NCBI GenBank assembly: GCA_002049455.2
Contig: KV918774.1
Coordinates: forward strand, 62,001-126,000
DNA length: 64,000 bases
Direction: 5' to 3'
Origin: Porphyra umbilicalis
Lineage: Eukaryota; Rhodophyta; Bangiophyceae; Bangiales; Bangiaceae
The translations under genes were made by a program, and so were the position numbers. Below, one piece after another: positions 43,581 to 55,592 of this stretch; the stretch's first letter is position 1, and each line of letters starts with the position of its first letter. Under the pieces are notes generated by a model. The model saw nothing but the letters and a program-made list of their open reading frames with translations, was not told where the DNA came from and did not search any database.

Positions 43581-46500
43581 TCCGTGTTATGTGCGGCTCT
43601 GCTCCGATGTATCGGTCGCAGCGCGTGTGTGGAGCCGTGTGATGTCGAGTTGGTTGCGTGCCTGTGGTGCGGAAACGAATCATCGAGGCGGTCGAGAACA
43701 ACACTTTTTATAGCCTACCGAGGCTTGCCAAGGCACACCTTGGGTGCCAAAGGATCCATCACGTATCCTGTACTCCTTGGCAGCCTCCTCAGAGCAGAGG
43801 GTGGACCGCCCAGCACGACCGAATCAAAGTGCGGATGGGAACAAGCGGTGCACCCAGCTCAGCACAGCGCAGCAAAGAGGGTTTCACACGAACAAACCGA
43901 TGACGAATGCATTCTTTCTCCATTGCAGTGGCATCCTTTCTTTAGCACAGTGCCTGATAACGGATGTTAATACATCGACCGGCCTCCGTGGTGCAATCAA
44001 GGTCGATTCTGGTCCGCGATTGTTGGCCACGTACGCAAATTGGGGCGCCACGTACGCGGAATACGACCGCCACAAAGGATGCCGAGCTGTGCAGAAAGAC
44101 TGCAAGGAAGTGTACGAGGCTCGTCTCAATTTCTCGTGATAGTCGCTGGATCTCAAACCAGCTGGCACTGGCGCGTACGACACCGCACCACAACACTCGT
44201 CTCGCGGGGATGCTGCAGAATATGATTTCGTCCCCAGCACACTACACAGAAAAACCAAACGGCTCGTATTTTGACAGCACGGCTGGTGTTGCAGTGTCCG
44301 TCCGTCGTGTGCACGTCCCGTGACCGTGTGCACATTTCGCGGTGCTGGCAGCGGCGGGCGTGGCGACAGTGGCTCCACCGACGGCATTGCCATCCGTCAG
44401 CTGTGCCGTCGGCCGCGCCACCGCTGAAACGCTGCAGTCGATCTGCGCAGCCGCCGGTCGAACCCCGCTCTGCACGTCGGCAACCGCCCCCATGACGAGG
44501 CCAGTGGCCGAAGTCACGCAAGCAGCGGCGACCGCCTTGGCTGCAGCCATGCCGGTGTGTACCGTCGACTCAACATGGCGCATGCGCACCCTACAGCCTG
44601 GTGAGCTTGTTACTGTTGGAGATTTGACCCGGTCTGCGCCCGGCAGGCGCCATGAAATCGTCGCAGCAAGCAAAAACACACCACTCCACGCGTGCGCGTC
44701 ACAGCCCGGTTTGCACAGAGCAGACATGCCGCCTGACGTGGCAGGGCGTTGTGGGAGCGGGGATAGCAAGTACTACGAGCATCCCTCCGCACTCACGGCA
44801 CCCCGCCATGTCATGGAGCGGGTGGCACCTACTGTACGTGGCATCACCGAGTGAGAGCCACCGTGGCCGCGGTTCACAACAGACGGAGGGGCTGGGTAGC
44901 CAGCCACGCTGACGATGCAGGCCCGCGGAAGAGGGGCCTGGAGAGAGCCGGCGAGCAGCGGCAACTAGCGCGGAACGACCCAACGCAGCCGGGGGGCGGC
45001 TATGGTCACGCCTGGGCACCGCCGCCTGTAGGGGTGGAAACCGGCTCGGAAACGGCGCTCGTTCCAGAGCGAGGGAGACCGCATGGCATGATCGTGCACG
45101 GCGTGCGGGGGAGTGTGAGGCGAAGGCAGAGTGCCGCTGGGAGAGAGTGGGCGCCTACTGAGGGTTTTCACAAGGTGCGCCTTGGCGACTAGCCTCGGAC
45201 GCGGGGGGAACTGGACTGGGAACAGAGTTGTGCCAGAGACGTAGCGTCTTACCATTTACATGAGCGTGGGGATCTATACGCCGGACCCCGCGCCGGCAAA
45301 GGCGACCAAGCGTGGGTAAACAGCAAAGTCGAAAAGCAAAGCGTGCGGACCAAGCGCAATGGGAAAAGCGCTCCACGTCCAACCGGCCTTGTACACGTCC
45401 GAATGCGCCACTGCAAGTCGTTGCGGGTACAGGTCAGTGTAGCCGCACGTCCCGACCCGCAGGAAGAAGTAGAGGCACTTGCCGATGTTCTAAAATAGAT
45501 TCAGGGTCGCGAGGGAACAAATCAAGGAGAGGAAAGGGACCGCGAGAAGAAAAAGACGTTGAGTGGCAAGGAGGAGGAGAAGGCGAGCACCAAAGCGTGC
45601 CTTTCTGACACCCTCGACACCGCCGCACTCCGTCCGCACCTTCCCGCCCATCCGCCCGTCGTCCTTCCCCGCACCAGGGGGAGGTCACGCAGCGCGCGCG
45701 CTCGGCCGCGTGCGTGCGCATTGCTTCGCTGGGCGGCCCCGAGCCGTTGCGGCGGGGCGAGGGGAGACGTCGCCCCGTGGCGTGGCCGCCCTGTGGGCGG
45801 CTGTGCGGAGGTCGCAAGGGGGTGGGAGGCTGCTGCTCGAACTGATGAGCATCTGGAAGTCGGCGGGGGGTGCTGACGTGGCGCCCGCGCGCCCCGGCCG
45901 CCGAGGCCGCCAGCGCAGTGGTGCTTGTCGTGGTGGGTGAGGCCCTTTCTTATCTGCGGCTTCGTTTGTGTGACGGTTCATGTGATGATCGTCCGCCTTC
46001 GTGTTTTCTCCATCTACCGGGAGGTTGCCCAATGACTGACCGGGTGCCGAAAGACTGATCTGGCTGTAAGCAGCCGATTGCAGCTCCCTGAGCCACCTTT
46101 CTGCCTGCTAGTGACCAAGTCAACGGAAAGAAGGGGCAGAAAGCTAGAGTCTGCGCCGTCCAGACGACTGAGTGAAGCAGGTCTGGCATCTAGGGCTGAG
46201 AATAGGCCAAGAAGGGGCACTTTCCGATCCTGTGTAAAGGTACGAGATGATTTGCCTGAAGGACCAAGAAACTGCACGTCCGTCACTATGCATGGGGAGT
46301 GGCAACTGGAGTCGATATCGAGTCCCTGGAGCCTGGCGAATTGTGCCTTTGTCCAGGAGAGGTCTTCTTTGACAGTGGAGGGTTTTTGTGCACCCTCAGT
46401 GGCCCCCCAAAAAAGGAAGACACCAGCTTTTTGTCGATGGGCGGTGGAGGGGGGGGGGGAGGCGGGCGGTGTGGGGCCGGTAGACGGACTACTGAAAGAA

Positions 46501-47013
46501 AAGCACCCACTCAAGATACCATTTACAAGCGCAGCCAGCCGCCTGCCACTTTGTGGTTTTTTTTTTGTAGCAGGAAGGCTACGATGGGCGCAACCCTGCA
46601 GGCTGGATGGCCTCCAGTCGGATGAGGTTGGGCAGGAGACCCAAAGATGATGATCCGCACAAGGAAATGTGCCCTGACGGGGTCAGAAACGGGTGCTTAC
46701 AGATCAGGTGTTGGGCACCGATCCGCCCGATATCGGGCCTATAGGAGAGACACAATGCCGCAATAAAAGAAAAAAACACAGAGATCAGGCAACATTTTCA
46801 TCAACAGAACATATTCCGCTACATCATCAGTTTGATAAAAATATATCTCTTGCGCTATGGCCCCTCCACGCTCTACTTCTCTGTGTTTGTTTGTTCTCAA
46901 AAGGTCAGATAATAGGCAACCTTCCGGTAAATCCAATCGTTCCGGCCCGATGCGCATCAGTCGAACAGCGAGCGCTTTCGAAGTTGGATTCGACAATGCC
47001 CATCACAGAGGTA
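43581..47013. other. gene-free stretch
   Basis: Several frames of 100-175 codons overlap on both strands, but none shows a domain or a consistent winner. Some are Arg/Ala-rich composition artefacts. A T-run at 46556-46567 and a G-run at 46450-46460 are the only simple features. Confidence 0.4.
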
Positions 47014-47286
47014 TTGCTGATCCCCCAATTTTGTCCTCATCGGCCAAGACCGGGACTGCTTTGTAAACCAGGCCAACCATTGGTCTAGAACAGCATCAAA
47101 CAGCTGCTGAGTGCATATCTACGACGCGCCATTGGCTCTCCAACCGCCAGGTCCGTGCAGAAGCGAGATTCTCTGTTTTCTTGAGATATTCCCTGGCCTT
47201 TAGGACAGGGTGCTCTCACAGTGTAGTGATGCACACATATACTTAGTTCATGGGATTTGCTCTCCGTTTCAGAGGTGGCAGTCTGC
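47014..47286 (+). repeat. M2 left half joined to the 5' end of repeat R
   Basis: 47014-47187 matches the M2 left terminus and left half (TA at 47012-47013). From 47188 it switches to R and keeps R identity for about 100 bp to 47286, then ends. The M2/R junction is at the same M2 position as in the 39806-42875 copy. Confidence 0.75.
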
Positions 47287-48003
47287 TGTGTGGGGATGGC
47301 CAAACGGTTGGGGGCGCATCCAAACAGGTTTGTTTGGTGTGGCGCGCCTCCGAACGGGCCCGTTTGGACTGGCGCTGCCGTTGAAGATCCAAAACTAGAG
47401 CAATCGTGTGTCATGGACACGAGGTCGATTAGGCGACTAGAATACAGTCTTTCTCCAGTGCTGTCCACCCTTTTCGTCGCCTGACAGACTCCTAAGTAGC
47501 CCTCTTTTTTCGTGCAGAAGATGGCAAAATTGCCCTTCCTGGCAGTGCAAAGCTGTCTCGTTCTTATCCAGGGGTGGATAGCAAAGGAACCTACAGGAAT
47601 GGAGAAAGACTGTATGTGAGGATGGTCTATTTTTGGACCGTCACACCCTAGTTCTGGGTCCCAGCCACCAATGCCCGTTTGGCAAAACCGTGCCACGTTT
47701 AGGCGTTTCGGTGTTTGGATCCATTGGTGGAGACGCTCTGAGGGGGGGGGGCGGGCGGCCTGTGCGCGCGCCACGTGGGGGGTTTCAGGGGGCGCGAGGG
47801 GGGTGGTTTGGTGGGGGGGCTAGCTCTTTTTGAATTCTGTCGACTTCGTGCCACGATGTGACCTCGTGCATTGTTGTACTTGCAATGGAGCTCGTGTCCA
47901 GACATAACCATCCTAACCAGGAAAGCCGGGTTCCTCGGCTGGATTATAATCAGTTCAGCAACCAGTCTCTGGCCCGGGCAGTAACTGGTTGAACCAGTTG
48001 CGT
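47287..48003. other. gene-free stretch
   Basis: No gene recognised. GGCCCGTTTGG-like words recur near 47290-47380 and 47668, and a G-rich patch lies at 47740-47820. Confidence 0.4.
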
Positions 48004-48005
48004 TA

Positions 48006-48239
48006 CAGTCAATATCCGGTTATATGCGCTCCAGTTATATGACATGTCATATAACTGGGGGATTTTCCTTGCCCGAGGGCGCACGAGAACGCAGCATTCG
48101 ACTGTTTGCAGACGACCAAGTCGCCACAGGAAATCTCATTGGTCAGATCCTGCAGATGTGGCAGCGCAGTCAGCAACAATCCAGCAACATGGACAGTTGA
48201 CCAAGTGCGCAAGGGTGTCATATAACCGGGTATTGACTG
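48006..48239 (+). mobile_element. pogo-type MITE, complete
   Basis: 234 bp, TIR CAGTCAATATCCGGTTATAT at left and its near-complement at right, flanked by TA (48004-48005, 48240-48241). A perfect 28-bp palindrome (48031-48058, core CCAGTTATATGACATG) lies just inside the left end. Same family as 1-188. No coding capacity. Confidence 0.9.
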
Positions 48240-48241
48240 TA

Positions 48242-49383
48242 TGGTGCTTTGCTGAGAAATGGAGTATGCACGTTTGCGAGTGCAAACGTTTGCCGAGGTG
48301 GACCGATGTCAGGATGACCATCAGATCGTCTCTCACCTGGCTTCAGGGGACCGATAGCGTCCTAAGTGCAATTGCACCTGGCATCACCGGCGAAAGCCAC
48401 AGCCACCCACTGGCACATCGTAAGACGTGGGACTGAGGGCTCATCATGCAGCCAATGACTTCTCATTATTCAATGTCAAGAACACTGCCCAAACCCTGTC
48501 AGAATACCGGTTCAATGAATGTGATCACGCGCCCATTGGCTGCGTCAGGCGGCCTAGTTTCACAGTATTTGAGCCGGCTCTCCACGGTCCACAAGACAGA
48601 GACTGCGCACCTGTGCCATCTGGTGCCCCAGAAGAAACGCAGGTGGGCTGGATCCAGTCACTGCTGTACCCTTCATCGATGGTGACTGGTCAAAAGAATG
48701 TCAGTGATACGTCTCGATGTCAATAAACAAAGGCGATCTACTGGTCACGGAGCTCACGTGTTCAGAGGGCCAATGAACGGCCCGAACGGAGAGAAAAGAA
48801 TTGCAAGAACTCCTCAAGCGTCATGCATGTTCGGAGGCCGATTCAGCCTCTGCGAGCAAACATGAGGGGCCGGTTAGGGGGGACGCTCCTGACGGCACCG
48901 CTGTGGCCGGTGGCTTAAGAAGTCTTGTCCTGATTAGGCTGTCAGCGTGCATGTTCTGGCATCGTTTCACAAAGACCACCGCGGGTGTCAGCAGGTACTT
49001 GCCACCGGGTCACTCAGAGTGCAGTTTTCCAGCTCTTGTCAGCCGTTGTCGGCCCAAGGGCCCGGCGAACCTGGTCGGGATGCTTGACATGTCACACATC
49101 ACCCGGAAATATCATGGGTCTCCCCACAGCACGGGTCAATGCTCGCAGTGGTCGGGTGTGCATGTTTGTTTGCGCAAACGTGCATGCTCCATTTCTCAGC
49201 AAAGCACCATACCTGAGCCAGACGCACAGCACTGCTTTGCTTGCCGCACAGTGTGGTCGCGTCCTTGCTTTGAGTTGGGCCGCGAGGTGGCAGACGGGTC
49301 TGCTGTTGCGTTGTGCGCGCGGCCACTGTGCGCCGCTGTCGCTTCTTCTTTCTCCCTCCCCCACCCACCTCTCCATCATCGCG
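48242..49383. other. upstream region of the NB-ARC/WD40 gene
   Basis: No separate gene recognised. The NB-ARC frame is open back to 48985, but that part reads without domain character, so the promoter and 5' UTR are expected here. T/C-rich just before the chosen start (49340-49380). Confidence 0.45.
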
Positions 49384-52300
49384 ATGAACCTATCTTGTGC
49401 CGCTGCTACCTGCTCGCCCTCCATGGCGTCAATCGTAGGGGCCTCCTCGTCAGTGCCGACGGCCGACGGCGCGTCGGCATGCGGGGATTACGGCCTGCCA
49501 GCGGGTGGGGACACGGCCGCCTGGGCCGCCCTGATGCGCCCCTGCATGGGGCACCTGCAGCAGATCAAACCGGCTGGGATGATGGCGTGCGTGTCGGGCC
49601 TCGCCCACAAGGTGACGGTGACCGCCGTGTCTGTCTGGTTGCACTGCGGCTTGCACTACCAGCCACGGCCGCCGGATACACCCGTGTGCACGCCACCCGT
49701 TTCAGGGAACATGCCGCCTGTGAATCAGCCCAAGAAGGGCTTTTTTTTTTTCCCCCTGCGACGCGACGAGGCGGGTGTGGCCCGTTGGGAGGTCCGCGTC
49801 TTCCACGCTTCACCGACCGGGGAGCTGCCGGCAATCGCTGGACGCTGGGTGATTGAGCTCGTTCATCTCCCAAACTGGGGGGACCCGCTGCGGTTTTGTG
49901 CGGCGTCCGAGGCAGACGCGCTCGAGTGGTATCGGCAGCTGCGGATGCGCGCGGCCCCGCTGGTGCTTGTTTGGATGCGGCACGTGGGCGTGGCGGACGG
50001 CGGCGGCGGTGGCGGCGATGGACTCGGCCCAGCGCTCGGCGGGCCGGCGGTGGTGAGGCGTCTCCTGGTGATGGACGCCCCCACCCGCGGCGCTGGCCAC
50101 CTGGTGGCCACCGACGCGCTGGGGGGAGTGATGGGGGTGGTGGAGTTTGTGGCGGAGGTAACGCAGAAGGAGGCGGCCCACCTCGCCGCCGTGGCCGGTC
50201 CTGTGGTCGGCGTGGCGCTTCAGGCGGTCTGTTTTGCGGCTCGCGTCTTTGCTGCTGCGCAAGTCGTCTTCGAAGAGGCCGCGCAGGCGTCGGCGGATGT
50301 GAACGACCTGCACAGAGTATGTCGACGCCTGCTCGTCGCCCTCAAAGACGTCCGCGGTGACGCAGATGGGGTAGCGGTGGAGCTGTTCCACATCCTGAGC
50401 CGCCTCCTCGCCGATATTGAGGCGGCGGCGGGGGAGCTGCACCACCTGGTGCGGTCCCGCCGGCAGCGTACATGGCTCGCCTGCAGTGCGTCGTGCCGGG
50501 GGGTGGACGTCGGCTCCGACCTGGGCGACCGGCTTTCCCAGACCCGGCGGAATGCGGACGGGCTGATGGACGAGCTAGTCCTGGCGCTGCAGCGCCAAAC
50601 GGCGGTCGACACGGGCCGCATTCTGGCGGCAGTCGGCCCAGAGACGCAGCTCGCGGTGGCGGCGCGGGCGGGGTGGCAGGGCTTACCGGAGCTGCCCGAA
50701 GACACCAGCATTTTCAACGACTGGGATGACCCGACGTTGCCCGCTGCGAGGCTGTACTCTGCGGTCATGCAGTCCGGCGCAACGACTGCGGCGGTCGTGG
50801 GCGCTCACGGAATGGGCGGCGGTGGTAAAACGACGACATGCTTGCTTGTGGCGCACAAGGTTTCGCTGGAGAGCGTCGGCCAGTTGCGATTCCCAGACGG
50901 TGTGCACTGGATGCAGCTGTCCCGGCACTGTGGGTTGGGGGACGTGCGCGCGCAGCTGTGCTACCTGGCGACCACCCTGTCGGGCGAGCTGGTGGAGGCG
51001 ATCGACCTCGAGTTAGCCATTAAGCGCCTCAAGACTGTGGTCAAGGACAAAGCGTGCCTTGTCATCCTCGACGACGTGTGGCACGAGCCGCGGGCGGCGC
51101 CATTTGTACGCGCGTTTGCCCGCTCGGAGCGCTCGTCGCTGCTGTTGTCGTCGCGCCGGGTCGACATTATCAACGCATGTGGCCGTGGTCGCATTGTGCT
51201 TTGTGTCGAGGTCAGCGAGCGGCACGGCACCGACGCGGAGAGTGTGCTCCTCACGCACGCCGAGCGTGGCGGCGTCCCCGCCGAGGACAAGACCGTCGAG
51301 CGCGTACGGCATGCGGTGGAGCTGTGCGGCGGACTGCCCCTCGCTTTGGCCGTGTTCGGCTCACTCGTACGCGGTTATGCACAAAAGAGCCCTCTCGAAG
51401 GCGGGTGGGCTGCCGCCCTCGACCAGGTCGGCAGCCGTCAAGGTAGCCTGCTCACCCAGTCGTCTGGTATCGACATCGAATATGGCTGCCTGTCGGACTG
51501 CCTGCGCGCCAGCTACACAGCGCTCGGAGAGGACGACGACGATCGGCCACTGCGGACTCGAAACTTCCGCGCGCTGTGCGTCGTGCGCTCCACAGAGCAA
51601 CTCCCGTGGACCGCGCTGGCGGCGCTGTGGAATGTGGAGAGTAGAGCGGCCGTGGCAGTGATTGCGCACGACTTTCACGCGCGGTCGTTGGTGTCGCTGC
51701 GCGGCCTAGGCCCTGGCGAGACGCTCTCCCTCAGCCTCCATGACCTGGTAATCGACTTCTTGGCTGGCGTGTTTGTGACTGACTCCGCGGGACAAGCGGC
51801 GTGCTACAGCTTGCTGGTGAAGCGTTACTGCAAACGCAACGGCATCGCGGCGGCCAGCGAGGAAGTCTCCCTTGGGCGCACGCGCGTGGCGCTGCGGCCA
51901 CTGTGGTTGTTGCCCCCAGATGGGTACGTGGAGCGCGCGCTACCCCGCCTGCTTGTGGCTGCGGGCGCCTCTGACGAGCTCTACCTGCTTCTGTTAGATA
52001 TGTGCTTCATCGCCTCGCGGGTGGAGGTGGTAGATGGCCACTGTGGCTTGTACCGTTCCGACTGCCGTCACGCGGTCGATTTGGCCGTGCTCGGCGATGT
52101 TGCCACGGTGATAGAAGGCGCCTTGGCGAACACGGGTCGCCCCCTGAGCGCGCGGCTGCAGCAGATGGCGTGGGAGGTGGCCGTCAGGTTTGGTTCCCTG
52201 TTGGCGGACGGCGCCGCGGAGGCCGACCGGCCGGCCCTCACGTACTTGTGCGAGGCGGCGCGTGCCTACCTCGTCGCCCCCTCTGTCAAGCTACTCGGCG

Positions 52301-54528
52301 CGTCCCACCTGCATGTGCCCTAGGAGCGAAACGTGCTGCCGGACTCCGGACGTGTGAAGCTTATGTGTGCTGGCTTCAAACGCAGCGGCGGCCTGTTTGT
52401 TGTCACCGCATGGTGTCGCGATAAGGTGGCCTCCACCCTCAGCGTCTGGGACGAAGAGGGTGAAGCGGGTGTGTCTGTGATGGACGGCCACGTCGGGGTG
52501 GTGACATATTTGGCGGTGGTTGGCGGCAGCGCGTCCGGCACTGCGCAACTGGTCGTCTCCGCGATAGGCTACGCTCTGCGTGTGTGGGACACCGAAGACT
52601 GGTCCTGTGTGGCTGTGTTGAAGGGTCAGGCCAAGGCCGTGTGCTGCGTGACGATGGTGGGCGCCAGTAGAAGCGACACGCCAGCCCGTCTCGTGTCGGG
52701 TAGTCGGGACGGGACGGTGCGCGTGTGGGACACCACGCGCTGGTCGGCGGGGAGCGTGACCGTGCTGAATGGTCACACCGAGATGGTTACGTGCCTGACG
52801 CTGGTCAACAATAGCCAGTCCGGGAGCCAGGTGCACGTTGCTTCGGGGTCGTGCGACAAGACTCTTCGGGTGTGGGACCTGAATGACGGCAAGTGTGTGG
52901 CCGTGTTGGAGGGTCATGCGGACAAGGTGACGTCCGTAGTGGTGGTCGGCGGCGACAGGAGCCGCACGCCCGTGCAGATGGTGTCGGGATCCGTGGACGG
53001 GACGTTACGGGTGTGGAGTGAGGCTGAGAGCTGGTCTTGCATTGCAGTGTTGGAGGGCCACCTGCAGTCGGTCGACTACGTAGCTGTGGTGCGCAGCGGG
53101 GCCTGCAGTGAGCAGACTTGGGTCGTGTCGGCGTCCGGGTCACACGAGACTAAGGACAACGCGTTGCGGGTCTGGGGCACCAAGGAGTGGGCGTGCGTGG
53201 CGCTATTGGTGGGCCACACCGAACCGATTACCTGCTTGTCGGTGGTGGACGACGACGCGCTCGCTTCCCCACGGGTTGTATCGGGGTCGCGGGACCATAC
53301 CGTGCGGGTCTGGGACGTCGCCACCAAGTCGTGTGTTTCGGTGCTGGAGGGCCACGTCAACTGGGTAGAAAGCCTGGCTGTGGCCAGTGGCCGCTGCTGT
53401 GGCAAGCCGGCGCTTGTGATATCGTCGGCGCTCAACGACAAGGTGCGGGTGTGGAACGTGGCGGGCCGGTCAACGCGAGTGGCGTCATCTCCGCACAAGA
53501 AGGGAATCCGGTCTCTGAGAACGATGGGCCACGGAGGGCATGATGGCGCTGCGGTGCAGTTGGTGTCCGTGTCAATAGACGTGGTCGGGCAGGTATGGGA
53601 CACTGACACCTGGTCGCACCTGGCGGTCATGCCTTGGTGCACCTGTACGTGTCTAGGCATGGTGGCGGTCAACCGCAATGGGTGTGGCGTGCCCACCCAC
53701 GTGGTGATGACGTCGTCCAACAAGCTGGAGGTCTGGGATATGGCCGGTACGTGCGCGGAGGAGTGGACTGGCCATACCTCCACTATCTTCGATGTGGCTT
53801 TGGTGAGCGGCGGCCATGGCCGTGCCGCCGGACGCGTGCTCTCGGCGTCGGCCGACAAGACGGTGAGGGTGTGGGACGTGGGCAGCGGCACCTGTCTTGA
53901 CGTCATTCACTTTCCCGACAGTGTGAAGCAACTGGTAGTGCTCGACTCTGGCGAGAACGGCTCACCAGTGCGCTTTGCGGCCGGTCTTGGCCGTGCTGGC
54001 TTGTCGGGCGCGTTCGTCGTGCACGTCAAGTGTCTGGGCCAGGCGTCGACGCACATCTTGGACGACGTACAACAAACGTCCTTCCACCACATTACGGCCG
54101 TGGGTGACGGTTCAAGTGGGTGCGCCCCGTACATCGTGTCGATTTTTTACGATGGCACGGTGCAAGTGTGGGACTGGAAGCGCACCAGTTGCTTGCACGT
54201 CTTCAAGGAGCCCGTGAGCTGGTCGCGGTGCGCGTCCTGGTGGCCCCACCCACCGGCGGGGGCGGGGCGGCCGAGTGGGGTGCTCGGCAGCGACGGAGCG
54301 GCAGCGGTCAACGACGCGGCGATGGCCTGCGGGTCGGCCGCCGCGTTTGAGGATGCCGCCGTGCTGATTGACGGGAAGGGTTCCTGTGCGCTCCTTGACT
54401 GTCGACAGCTGACGCTGCGATGGCTGCCCGGCCCACCCGATACAACGTTGGTGTCTTGCCTCCCTGGTGGGCGGTTGGCATGGGGCACCCAGACGGGTGG
54501 GGTGTATGGCGGCCAGATCGCTTTGTAA
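49384..54528 (+). CDS. NB-ARC ATPase with PH-like N-terminus and WD40 propellers (NLR/Apaf-1-like), one in-frame TAG
   Basis: One frame of 1715 codons from ATG 49384 (a second Met is at 49423), interrupted only by TAG at 52321-52323. Residues about 95-190 look PH-like, ending in ASEADALEWYRQLRMRA. About 200-375 are helical. The NB-ARC follows: P-loop GMGGGGKTTT (K482), kinase-2 LVILDDVW (D563, D564), LLLSSRR sensor, GLPLA at 650, and LHD in place of MHD at 785-787. After the TAG come about 13 WD40 blades (RVWD endings) up to about 54220. Order and motifs match STAND signal ATPases such as Apaf-1 and fungal and plant NLRs, where the repeats sense a ligand and the ATPase oligomerises. The TAG sits in CCCTAG|G, a possible splice acceptor. 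Otherwise this is two adjacent genes or a broken one. Cytoplasmic sensor role is inferred. Confidence 0.8.
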
Positions 54529-55592
54529 AACCGCCTGCGGCCCTGACGTCTGAACCGCCACATGAGACGAACACGGATGCAGTCAAGGGCAGTGACGCGG
54601 GTGCGTCACGCGCGGGGCGTGTCTGTAACCAGGCGCAAGCCGGCCAGCCCCCCTGTGGCAACACCCGATACCGTCAGCACACAATGCCCGCCGCAGGGGC
54701 GGCCGCCGTCAGGCGGGCAAGGCTACCAACGCGGGCGGCGAGCACACGAGCGAGACTTTACGCGGCACTCACACTGACGCCGCGCGCCGCCAACTGCCCG
54801 GGGTGGGAACCAACGCACCACGACACAAGACCGCCACCCATCCGTGCAGGGCGGCGCGCGTCAGATAACATGCGCGCCAGTGGGGCGGCTCACCAGGACA
54901 GCACCACAACACCACGCAGTGCGCACGGGTCCAGTAAAGGGGAAACACCCGTGCGGACAACGACAATAACAAAAAAACGCACCCCCACCGGCCGCCGCGC
55001 TGGCGCGCACAGGCGGCGCCCCCTCGCCGCGACGCGTCTGGACGAGCGAGCCATCCGTGACGGTCACACCAACGACGCCGCCGCGGCGCCCGCGCGGCAC
55101 GCGGCACCTTCCTTCCGACGGCGTCGACACGTGCAGACGCGGCAGCCCCAACGCCCGCCAACTGCGCACCGCCGCCCGCATCACACAGCCGACGGTGCCG
55201 CCCGGTCGGGCCGCGCCGCTCCCCATCAGGGTGGCAGGACCCCGAGCGCCGCCCGCGAGGCCGTCCTGCCACAGACTACTGCAGCCGCTGCAGCGGCAGG
55301 CGGTATGCGGCGGCCGCCAGGCGTGGCTCGACAGCGTGGGGGAGTGGAGAATCGGGGGGGCGGCGGGCAAGCCCGAGCGCATCACAACGACAGCAGCACA
55401 GAAAAGCAATAACAAACAAATGAGAAAGGCGCCAACGCAACTAATAGCAACGAAGCGAGCCTCCTAAAGACGTCGGGGGGACTCGGAGGACTGCCGGTAA
55501 CCACCGACCGCTCCCGCGCCGCCATACCGCTCGTAACCCGCCCACTCTGCGGCCGCTGGCGTGGCGCCGTGGTGTTCGCGGCCGCCTCTACC
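54529..55592. other. 3' flank of the NB-ARC/WD40 gene
   Basis: A long frame (54420-55412) overlaps the gene end in another frame and continues here, but reads only R/A/P/T-rich sequence without a domain. I treat it as an artefact. No other feature seen. Confidence 0.45.

Noticed and set aside
48801-49856. 351-codon frame overlapping the NB-ARC N-terminus
   Set aside because: Different frame from the NB-ARC coding, no domain, and covers the presumed promoter.
54420-55412. 330-codon frame overlapping the end of the WD40 gene
   Set aside because: Out of frame with the clear WD40 coding, R/A/P/T-rich, no domain.
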